NCBI GenBank assembly: GCA_017613485.1
Contig: JAGADS010000076.1
Span: 1-12,155 of the forward strand
Length of the DNA: 12,155 bases
DNA from: Treponema sp.
Lineage (GTDB): Bacteria; Spirochaetota; Spirochaetia; Treponematales; Treponemataceae
Direction: 5' to 3'
Positions within the stretch are counted from its first letter, which is position 1, and every line of letters starts with the position of its first letter. The translations under genes were made by a program, and so were the position numbers. This document shows positions 1 through 5,927 of this stretch, piece after piece. The notes beneath the pieces were generated by a model that was not told the DNA's origin, ran no database searches, and saw nothing but the letters and a program-made list of their open reading frames with translations.

Positions 1-114
1 GCCGCGGAAAACCTGTTGCGAGAAGGGGATTCACCTGAAAAAATAGCACGCTGTACAGGTCTCTCCCTCGAGAAAGTACAGGAACTTGCTGATAATATCT
101 TGGTAAATACCTGA
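1..114 (+). CDS. Rpn-family PD-(D/E)XK nuclease / putative transposase, C-terminal fragment
   Basis: Frame 1 is open from the window edge to a TGA at 112-114 and gives 37 residues. They include the stretches ENLLREGDSPEKIARCTGL and SLEKVQELADNI. This matches the short helix-turn-helix-like tail of Rpn-family (recombination-promoting nuclease, PF12784-like) proteins, whose C-termini typically read 'A..LL..G.s.e.IA..TGLs.eeV..L'. These proteins carry a PD-(D/E)XK nuclease core and are often multicopy. The nuclease core lies outside the window, so activity cannot be judged. The stop codon lies inside the first direct repeat of the adjacent MITE-like element, so the last codons may be shaped by that insertion. 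The family call is from recognition of the tail only. Confidence 0.65.
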   Translation, partial: AAENLLREGDSPEKIARCTGLSLEKVQELADNILVNT

Positions 115-215
115 CATGACAATAAGAGTTTTCACGGTTTTTTGCTTGCAAAAAATGCGAGCCTTCGCGAGCAAGTGAAAACTCTAAGAGCAAGCTTTAG
201 CTTGCGACATGACAA
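113..215. repeat. MITE-like dyadic repeat bounded by 10-bp direct repeats
   Basis: GACATGACAA occurs at 113-122 and again at 206-215. Between the copies an 11-bp perfect inverted repeat (AGAGTTTTCAC at 125-135, complement at 175-185) encloses a second, G:U-containing pairing of 142-149 with 167-174. A separate hairpin, GCAAGCT/AGCTTGC, sits at 190-205. Folded, it would be a compact multi-hairpin structure with no coding capacity. The direct repeats look like a target duplication, but the inverted repeat does not reach the ends, so a classical IS-derived MITE is not proven. The CATGACAA word recurs in the repeat array near 2168-2212. No T-run follows either hairpin, so it is not a typical intrinsic terminator. 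Confidence 0.5.
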
Positions 216-274
216 AACCATAAAACTGTTTTCATTTTTACTTTGTCTATATTAAACAAAAACCTAAAAAATTC

Positions 275-781
275 TTATGCCCCTGGGAAAAAAACCACAA
301 GCTTTACTACAGTGGGAGAAAACTCATCTATGACTATAAAATCATGATAAAATACTTCACCAGGACGAGATCCATAAGTTGTTATGGTTTCCATCTTATC
401 ACTTTTCCCATCGACATAACCAATTTCTATAGCGTCGTTCCTGTCTTCACCGTATTTCCAAGCAGACCCGTTAAGATAATATAACCCAGGCTCAAGGTTT
501 CCTAATCTTAAAACATCTCCCTTGTTAAGCCGGTCGTGAAAAACAGGTGGAATCTCATCCTCGGTTTGAACTAAACCATTATCATCATTTGACTCTTCAT
601 GAGCTTCTGGTAATTTATACAGTGCCAAAGTAAAATAATCCACATCATCTAAACCATAAGCTTCAGAAGAATAAGGATTTATCTCTATAACAAATTCTTC
701 CGGGATTTCATTCTCACATGATGTAAAGAACAATGCAAACGGAACCAAAAGCAGTAAAACAAATGATTTTTTTAATTTCAT
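275..781 (-). CDS. small lipoprotein of unknown function
   Basis: This encodes a 168-residue predicted lipoprotein. A basic start (MKLKK) and a hydrophobic core run to a lipobox-like FTSC with Cys22, a loose form acceptable in spirochaetes. The mature part is acidic, with a PEAHEESNDDNG stretch, followed by beta-strand-rich sequence containing LEPGLYYLNGSAW and ending in VVKLVVFFPGA. I do not recognise a named domain; the short beta-rich layout could be a small immunoglobulin-like or carbohydrate-binding-like fold, but that is a guess. The ATG at 781 is preferred over an in-frame TTG at 802: it has a GAGG ribosome site about 9 bases upstream, and the predicted transcription start (about 799) lies downstream of the TTG. 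The gene is visibly more AT-rich than GH43 and later genes. It is divergent from the GH43 gene. Confidence 0.8.
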   Translation of the reverse strand: MKLKKSFVLLLLVPFALFFTSCENEIPEEFVIEINPYSSEAYGLDDVDYFTLALYKLPEAHEESNDDNGLVQTEDEIPPVFHDRLNKGDVLRLGNLEPGLYYLNGSAWKYGEDRNDAIEIGYVDGKSDKMETITTYGSRPGEVFYHDFIVIDEFSPTVVKLVVFFPGA

Positions 782-805
782 TTTTATAACCTCACTCTCC
801 AATTA

Positions 806-834
806 AATTTAACGCAAAACAGCGTAATTTTCAA
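806..834 (-). promoter_or_regulatory. sigma70-like promoter of the lipoprotein gene
   Basis: On the minus strand TTGAAA (829-834) is followed after 17 bases by TAAATT (806-811). The start point would fall near 799, leaving a leader of about 18 bases before the ATG at 781. Spacing is ideal; the -10 matches consensus at four of six bases. Confidence 0.5.
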
Positions 835-857
835 GTAGTTTGCTAAAAAAAGCTGTC

Positions 858-871
858 TTAAACTAGTTTAA
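858..871. promoter_or_regulatory. 14-bp perfect palindrome, candidate operator
   Basis: TTAAACTAGTTTAA is a perfect 14-bp palindrome placed where the -35 region of the GH43 promoter should be (about 15 bases upstream of its -10). It also lies just upstream of the divergent lipoprotein promoter. Location and symmetry suit a dimeric repressor such as a LacI- or MarR-type protein, but no regulator gene is in the window and the site is AT-rich enough that chance cannot be excluded. Confidence 0.4.
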
Positions 872-883
872 AAAACCTTCCTG

Positions 884-892
884 TGCTATAAT
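884..892 (+). promoter_or_regulatory. extended -10 promoter of the GH43 gene
   Basis: TGCTATAAT is a perfect -10 hexamer (887-892) with the extended TGN element. No good TTGACA-like -35 is present; the 14-bp palindrome fills that region. The start would be near 899, giving a leader of about 14 bases that carries GGAG at 903-906, six bases before the ATG at 913. Confidence 0.6.
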
Positions 893-912
893 TTTTAGCA
901 ATGGAGTAAACT

Positions 913-1884
913 ATGATAGAAAAGAAACCACTTGTAATGGATTTGTATACGGCAGATCCCTCTGCTCATGTATTCAACGACAAAATTTATATCTATCCTT
1001 CACATGACGAGGATATTGATGTAGAAAGCAATGACAACGGCGACCAGTACGACATGAAGGACTATCACGTCTACGAGATGGCTGACGAAAACACCCTTCC
1101 GCGTGACTGTGGATGCGTGCTCAAGCTTGAGGATGTGAAATGGGCAAGCAAGCAGCTTTGGGCTCCTGACTGTGCGGAAAAAGACGGAAAATATTACTTT
1201 GTTTTCCCTGCCCGCGACAAAAACGGCATGTTCCGTGTGGGCATGGCAATAGGAGATAAGCCTGAGGGACCTTTTGTACCAGAGCCAGACTATATCCAGG
1301 GAACATATTCAATTGATCCGTGCCTTTTCCAGGACAGCGACAATAAATATTACCTGACTTTCGGTGGAATCTGGGGAGGTCAGCTGGATCAGTACCGCAA
1401 TAATGTGTGGAGCAAGGACAACAAGGAACCACGCGGCTCAGAACCTGCCTGTACGCCAAAAATTGCCCTGATGAAGGACAACATGACCGAGCTTGCAGAG
1501 GAAGTGCGTGACCTGGTCATTGTGGACGAAAACGGCAACCCGCTTACCGGTGGAGATGAAGACCGCCGCTATTTTGAGGATCCGTGGCTTTTCAAGAAGG
1601 GTGACACATATTATTTCACCTATTCAACCGGAACAACACACTTTCTGTGCTATTCCACCTCTAAAAACGTATATGGACCTTACACCTATGGCGGAAAAAT
1701 CCTGACACCAGTTCTAGGATGGACAACCCACCATTCAATTCTTGAATATCACGGCAAATGGTACCTCTTCTACCACGACTGTGAGCGTTCCAACGGCGTA
1801 AATCAGAAGCGCAACGTCAAATTCCGCGAGCTCAAGTTCGACTCAAACGGCGGAATCATCACCATGGACGGCATGGAAAGGTAA
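913..1884 (+). CDS. GH43 family beta-xylosidase / alpha-L-arabinofuranosidase (Xsa-like)
   Basis: A 323-residue single-domain five-bladed beta-propeller hydrolase with no signal peptide, so probably cytoplasmic. The three GH43 carboxylates are visible: general base Asp15 in TADPSAHVF, pKa-modulating Asp135 in YSIDPCLF and general acid Glu222 in RRYFEDPWLF. His274 in GWTTHHSI fits the usual metal-site histidine. Segments such as KIYIYPSHD, YDMKDYHVY, RQ/KQLWAPD and GWTTHHSILEYHGKWYLFYHD follow the Bacteroides Xsa-type enzymes (GH43 subfamily 1 by my reading), which release xylose or arabinose from short oligosaccharides. Length is normal for that group and there is no C-terminal beta-sandwich. 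GGAG at 903-906 supports the ATG. The gene stands alone with its own promoter and a hairpin after the stop. Family assignment is firm; exact substrate is inferred. Confidence 0.93.
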   Translation: MIEKKPLVMDLYTADPSAHVFNDKIYIYPSHDEDIDVESNDNGDQYDMKDYHVYEMADENTLPRDCGCVLKLEDVKWASKQLWAPDCAEKDGKYYFVFPARDKNGMFRVGMAIGDKPEGPFVPEPDYIQGTYSIDPCLFQDSDNKYYLTFGGIWGGQLDQYRNNVWSKDNKEPRGSEPACTPKIALMKDNMTELAEEVRDLVIVDENGNPLTGGDEDRRYFEDPWLFKKGDTYYFTYSTGTTHFLCYSTSKNVYGPYTYGGKILTPVLGWTTHHSILEYHGKWYLFYHDCERSNGVNQKRNVKFRELKFDSNGGIITMDGMER

Positions 1885-1886
1885 AG

Positions 1887-1910
1887 GGTCAGCGTCATTA
1901 CGCAATGACC
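1887..1910 (+). terminator. hairpin just after the GH43 stop, terminator-like without a T-run
   Basis: GGTCAGCGT (1887-1895) pairs across a CATT loop with ACGC (1900-1903) and, after an AA bulge, TGACC (1906-1910), starting three bases past the stop. A competing stem, AATGAC (1904-1909) with GTCATT (1914-1919), uses the same bases. There is no T-run, so it may protect the 3' end of the mRNA rather than terminate transcription. Confidence 0.35.
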
Positions 1911-1937
1911 TATGTCATTCCAGACCACAATTAACCT

Positions 1938-2172
1938 GTCATTCCGGGCTCCGACCCGGAATCCTGCCGTTTTATGTAGGATGCCGGATCAGGTCCGGCA
2001 TGACGGCAGCTTTCTCACCCGTCATTCCGGGCTCCGACCCGGAATCCTGCCGTTTTATGTTAGGATGCCGGATCAGGTCCGGCATGACGGCAGCTTTCTC
2101 ACCCGTCATTCCGGGCTCTGACCCGGAATCCTGCCGTTCCATGTTAGGATGCCGGATCAGGTCCGGCATGAC
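1938..2172. repeat. three tandem REPIN-like units in a 432-bp gene-free gap
   Basis: Units lie at 1938-2004, 2021-2088 and 2105-2172, joined by identical 16-base spacers (2005-2020, 2089-2104). Each begins GTCATTCCGGG and ends CCGGCATGAC. Each has two hairpins; in unit 1 these are ATTCCGGG/CCCGGAAT (1941-1962) and ATGCCGGA/TCCGGCAT (1981-2001). The left half closely resembles the reverse complement of the right half, so a unit is two inverted copies of one arm, the REPIN/BIME layout. Units 1 and 2 differ by one inserted T near the centre; unit 3 has a few substitutions. A lone decayed arm (GTCATTCC) sits at 1914-1921. Such arrays usually lie outside genes and are mobilised in trans by RAYT-type transposases; none is in this window. 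Confidence 0.85.
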
Positions 2173-2227
2173 AATTTCAGTCCGGCATGACAATTGCACT
2201 CCGGCATGACAATTGTACTTCGGCATG
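2162..2227. repeat. 19-bp tandem repeat derived from the REPIN right arm
   Basis: TCCGGCATGACAATTTCAG at 2162-2180 is followed by copies at 2181-2199 and 2200-2218 that differ only in the last four bases, then a partial copy at 2219-2227. The unit is the last part of the REPIN right arm plus a short AATT tail, so the array continues out of unit 3 with a new, shorter period. The rest of the gap up to 2304 holds no gene. Confidence 0.8.
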
Positions 2228-2304
2228 TTCCCCCTTGTTACCCTTTTTCCCATAAACTGTTTTACTAATGTAACGATAATTATTTGAGTATCGTGATTTT
2301 TTTT

Positions 2305-2310
2305 AAGGAG
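2305..2310 (+). promoter_or_regulatory. ribosome binding site fixing the VIT/VWA gene start
   Basis: AAGGAG lies six bases before the ATG at 2317. It rules against the upstream in-frame TTG at 2284, which would place a poorly hydrophobic extension before the signal peptide. A T8 tract (2297-2304) sits directly before it. Confidence 0.85.
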
Positions 2311-2316
2311 AAGGCT

Positions 2317-5304
2317 ATGAAAAGACTTTTTTCTTCTTTTATTTTGATTTTAACGGCGGTATGTGCCTTTGCACAGAACAGGATTACTCCGCCAATTGTC
2401 ATTCCTCCCGTTCGTCCGGTACCTCCTCGTATCATAATGACGGTTCCAGAGGCCGCAAAAGATTCTGTAAAGCTTTCAGATTTGAGCGTTAAGGTTGAAG
2501 TTGCAGGAAATGTTGCCACAACAACCTATGACATGGTTTTTACAAACAGCTCCGCAAAAATCCTTGAGGGTGAATTTGAATTTCCTCTTGGTGAGGGACA
2601 GACTATCGTGGGCTATGCACTGGACATCAACGGCAGGATGAGGCAGGGTGTTGCAGTTGAAAAAGAAAAGGCACGCACTGTCTTTGAGGATGTCGTCCGC
2701 AAGAATGTAGACCCTGGTCTTGTTGAGCTTACCTCAGGAAACAATTTCAAGACACGCGTATATCCGCTTCCAGCAAGGGGCAGCCGTCACATTCAGATTT
2801 CCTATGAGGAAGTCCTTCCGCTTTCTGGAACAAACCGCACTTATGTACTCCAGCCGCTCACAGACGAAAAACTCTCTTCGTTCAAGTTCGAGATTTCAGT
2901 GTACAGCCTCAAGAATGTACCAAGAATTCAGTCAAATTCAGGATTCGGTTCATTCAATTTTGACAGCCAGAACACAGGATATCACGCCAGCTTTGAGCGC
3001 AATGACTTTACATTTGACCAGCCGATAAGCATGGTTCTCCCGGAAGACGACGGATTGAACAATGTATTCATGCAGGATATCGGACGTGACAGCTATTTCT
3101 ATTTTTACACAAGCATGAGGGCAGCTTCACGCCAGAAAACACTTCCAAAAAGCGTGACAATCTACTATGACGTTTCCTCCTCAATGAAAAACCGCAATTT
3201 CAAGTCCGAGATGGAACTTTTGCGCCAATACCTTTACAAGCTGAATTATCCTTCTGTTACGGTTATTCCATTCAGCAACACATTGCATGAGGCAAAGACA
3301 TTCAACTCCAACTGGCAGTATTTCGGGGCAATCGACGAGATTGAATCATTCCTCAAGAAACAGACTTACGACGGTGCCACAAACCTTGATTTCCTTCAGA
3401 ACCTTAACAGCAGCTCTGATGAGGTTTTGATTTTTACCGACGGTATCTCCAACTGGAAAACTGTTTCCTCAGATGGATATAATTCAATTCATTATCTTGG
3501 TGCAAGAAGTGCCATTTATACTATCAACTCATCTTCTTCAGCAGACCATTCTTACCTCAAGTCGCTTGCACAGGGCAATGGCGGAATGTATGTAAACCTG
3601 AGTCAGATTACCGCTGAACAGGGCCTTGAGCTTCTTACAAATGAATACCTGCATTTGATTCGTGCGGACTATGACAGCTCTGCCATTTCTGATCTGCTAC
3701 CTGGGACAGGAACTGTTGTTGCGGGAGATTTCTCTGTATCAGGAATCCTACGCCGTAAGACAGCCCAGGTAACTCTTTCTTTCGGATATGGAAATTCAAT
3801 CAGCGAAGTAAAGAAATTCACAGTCTCCGCTTTGGGAACAGAAAATGCCGAAGGTCCAAAAAACATCGCACGTCTTTGGGCAGAAAAGAAAATTGAGGAT
3901 TTAAGCAGGGATTATGACGCAAACAAGGATGAGATAATCGAGCTTGGAAAAAAGTTTACGATTGTTACAAAAGACACATCCCTGATTGTTCTGGACAACG
4001 CCAGCGATTACGTCAAATATGGAATTGAGCCGCCGGAAGATTTACGCAAGGAATACGACCGCCTTGTCTCAAACAACCGCACAAAAACCTCAGTCCAGCA
4101 GGGCATCCCTGATGCAGTCTTCAGAAAATTTGAGGAATTCAGAAACTGGTGGAACAAAAAGCCTCAGGACTTCAAGACAAAGCAATCAAAGGCAAAAGGC
4201 TCCAGCTCAGGTTCTTTAAGAAGCACACCAAACGGCATGATGTACATGGACTCAATGTCAATGGAAATGGAAGCCCCCATGATGGCAATGGAAAGTGTAA
4301 GTGCTGCAAGAGCAACTTCCCGTTCAGCAGATGCAGCAAATACTCTTAGGGAAGCAGGTGATGAGGCAAAATCAATGGGCGAATCAAATCGCTCAGGAAG
4401 CTCAGCCACAATTTCAATCCAGGCATGGGATCCAAAAGCAGATTACCTCAGCACATTAAAACGCACACCAAGAGATTATATGTATTCCAAATACCTTGAG
4501 ATCAGGGATGTTTATGAGACTTCTCCGAGCTTCTACATGGATGTGGCAGACTACTTCATGCAGGAAAAACTAAACACAGAGGCAGTCCGCATTCTCTCAA
4601 ACCTTGCCGAGATGAATCTTGAGAACTCTGATGTTCTCCGTGCTCTTGGAAACAAGCTGGTTGAATGGGAATATTATGCTCAGGCAGTTACAGTATTTGA
4701 AAAGCTCACAGTCATCCGCGCCGAGATTCCACAGTTCTACCGTGACCTTGCATTGGCATATTATCATGCAGGATATGCTCAGAAGGCAGTGGACACACTT
4801 TACAGCATTGTTACAAAGACATGGGACAGCCGCTTTGACGAAATCCAGCAGATTGCATTGAACGACATGAATGCCATCATTGCCACAGAAAAATACATCG
4901 ACACATCACGCATCGACAGACGCTTGCTCCAGAACTTCCCGGTGGACATCCGCGTTGTACTTACATGGAACACCGATGACTGCGACATTGACCTGTGGGT
5001 AACCGATCCGGATGGCGAGAAATGCTTCTACGGCAACAAGCTTACACAGAACGGAGGCCGCATCTCACGTGACTTTACCAGAGGATATGGCCCGGAGGAA
5101 TTCTGCATAAAGGAAGCAGTAAAAGGCAAATACAAGATAGAGGCAAACTATTACGGAACAACCTCTCAGAAAATCCTGCAGCCGGTTGTAGTTCAGGCAG
5201 AAGTCTACACCAACTTTGGAACACGCCTGCAGAAAAAGGAAGTGCTCACCCTTCAGCTTGAAAAAGTAAAGGGCAGCTTCAAGATTGGGGACATCACGTT
5301 CTAG
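2317..5304 (+). CDS. exported VIT / VWA / TPR / DUF2135 protein
   Basis: A 995-residue exported protein. Residues 1-19 form a signal peptide ending in CAFA before Gln20. A proline-rich stretch (25-37) leads to a VIT domain at about 45-170, with the typical EGEFEFPL and KARTVFEDVVRKNVDPGLVE. A von Willebrand A domain at about 278-445 keeps the full metal-ion adhesion site: DVSSS (Asp285, Ser287, Ser289), Thr355 in DGATN and Asp375 in FTDG. A Ser/Met-rich linker (about 625-700) precedes three TPR-like helical pairs (about 735-830) and a DUF2135 domain at about 876-985 (VLTWNTDDCDIDLWVTDPDG). VIT-VWA proteins resemble inter-alpha-trypsin inhibitor heavy chains and mediate protein-protein contacts; the true role here is unknown. 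With no C-terminal anchor visible it is probably periplasmic. The 3' end overlaps queH convergently. Confidence 0.92.
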   Translation: MKRLFSSFILILTAVCAFAQNRITPPIVIPPVRPVPPRIIMTVPEAAKDSVKLSDLSVKVEVAGNVATTTYDMVFTNSSAKILEGEFEFPLGEGQTIVGYALDINGRMRQGVAVEKEKARTVFEDVVRKNVDPGLVELTSGNNFKTRVYPLPARGSRHIQISYEEVLPLSGTNRTYVLQPLTDEKLSSFKFEISVYSLKNVPRIQSNSGFGSFNFDSQNTGYHASFERNDFTFDQPISMVLPEDDGLNNVFMQDIGRDSYFYFYTSMRAASRQKTLPKSVTIYYDVSSSMKNRNFKSEMELLRQYLYKLNYPSVTVIPFSNTLHEAKTFNSNWQYFGAIDEIESFLKKQTYDGATNLDFLQNLNSSSDEVLIFTDGISNWKTVSSDGYNSIHYLGARSAIYTINSSSSADHSYLKSLAQGNGGMYVNLSQITAEQGLELLTNEYLHLIRADYDSSAISDLLPGTGTVVAGDFSVSGILRRKTAQVTLSFGYGNSISEVKKFTVSALGTENAEGPKNIARLWAEKKIEDLSRDYDANKDEIIELGKKFTIVTKDTSLIVLDNASDYVKYGIEPPEDLRKEYDRLVSNNRTKTSVQQGIPDAVFRKFEEFRNWWNKKPQDFKTKQSKAKGSSSGSLRSTPNGMMYMDSMSMEMEAPMMAMESVSAARATSRSADAANTLREAGDEAKSMGESNRSGSSATISIQAWDPKADYLSTLKRTPRDYMYSKYLEIRDVYETSPSFYMDVADYFMQEKLNTEAVRILSNLAEMNLENSDVLRALGNKLVEWEYYAQAVTVFEKLTVIRAEIPQFYRDLALAYYHAGYAQKAVDTLYSIVTKTWDSRFDEIQQIALNDMNAIIATEKYIDTSRIDRRLLQNFPVDIRVVLTWNTDDCDIDLWVTDPDGEKCFYGNKLTQNGGRISRDFTRGYGPEEFCIKEAVKGKYKIEANYYGTTSQKILQPVVVQAEVYTNFGTRLQKKEVLTLQLEKVKGSFKIGDITF

Positions 5305-5926
5305 AATACACACATCCACAGTAATTTTGGCGGTACAAGTTGTATTCCTTGCAGAGCTGAATGCTCCTTAAATATCCGTTTTTCTTCTTAAAGTCGGCCA
5401 CAAGATACTGCAATTGTGTGCCGGTTTTAAGGGAAAGACCTATATCATTGATTTTCTTTGCATCCTTGCACGGACTGATTGAAATTGTTGTCGTAAAATA
5501 ATCAAATCCGTTTTGTTCCGCGTACTCCCACGATTTTTTCATCCTGAACTCATAGCATCTTCTGCACCGTTCTCCACATTCAGGCTCTGTCTGCAACTCA
5601 GGCTGCTCACGTACACCGGTTGCCGTAAAAAACTCCTCAGGATCATAGTGTTCTTCTACAAATTGAATTTTATTCTGCACTGCCGGCGGGAATTCCTGAA
5701 TAAATTTCCTTATCTTTTCCAGTCGTTTAATGTATTCTTCTTTTGGATGAATGTTGGGATTATAGAAATATACGGTTATGTCAAAAAATTCAGTAAGATA
5801 TTCAATTACATAAGTTGAACAGGGCCCGCAGCACGCATGCAACAGCAGTTTAGGCTTTGAGCCCCGTTCTTTTATTTCCTCTAGAATTGAATCAAGTTTT
5901 TTCTGATAGTTTACAGCCTGTTCCAT
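5294..5926 (-). CDS. queH: epoxyqueuosine reductase QueH
   Basis: A 210-residue cytoplasmic iron-sulfur enzyme of the QueH (formerly DUF208) family, which reduces epoxyqueuosine to queuosine in tRNA and replaces the unrelated cobalamin-dependent QueG. The adjacent cysteines in LLHACCGPCSTY (Cys32, Cys33, Cys36), the second cluster ECGERCRRCYEFR (Cys117, Cys121, Cys124), Cys153 in ISPCKD and the terminal NYCGC (Cys203, Cys205) are all as expected, as is YFYNPNIHPKEEY. Length is normal. The ATG lies one base after the stop of the peptidase gene, and no ribosome site is evident before it, so translation is probably coupled to the peptidase gene. At its 3' end the last codons overlap the VIT/VWA gene by 11 bp on opposite strands. 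No other queuosine gene is in the window. Confidence 0.95.
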   Translation of the reverse strand: MEQAVNYQKKLDSILEEIKERGSKPKLLLHACCGPCSTYVIEYLTEFFDITVYFYNPNIHPKEEYIKRLEKIRKFIQEFPPAVQNKIQFVEEHYDPEEFFTATGVREQPELQTEPECGERCRRCYEFRMKKSWEYAEQNGFDYFTTTISISPCKDAKKINDIGLSLKTGTQLQYLVADFKKKNGYLRSIQLCKEYNLYRQNYCGCVYSRT

Positions 5927-5927
5927 T

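Noticed and set aside
782..802. Alternative TTG start for the lipoprotein adding MESEVIK
   Set aside because: It lies at or before the predicted transcription start, and the ATG at 781 gives a cleaner lipoprotein signal peptide and a well-placed GAGG.
1121..1459. 112-codon minus-strand frame inside the GH43 gene
   Set aside because: Antisense shadow of a gene with complete catalytic motifs; its composition, rich in Cys and Pro, is not protein-like.
1938..2172. CRISPR array
   Set aside because: The repeat units are palindromic pairs with identical 16-base spacers; CRISPR spacers would be unique and about 30-40 bases.
1912..2253. Overlapping open frames on both strands across the repeat array, with words such as VMPDLIRHPN and SGSEPGMTG
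   Set aside because: They are translations of the REPIN arms in several frames; such frames recur wherever this repeat type occurs and none has a ribosome site or recognisable domain.
2273..2304. Hairpin ACGATA/TATCGT followed by eight T residues just before the VIT/VWA ribosome site, resembling an attenuator
   Set aside because: The stem is only six pairs with two thirds A-T pairs and a ten-base loop, and it may overlap the promoter -10 (GATAAT at 2275-2280); too weak to call.
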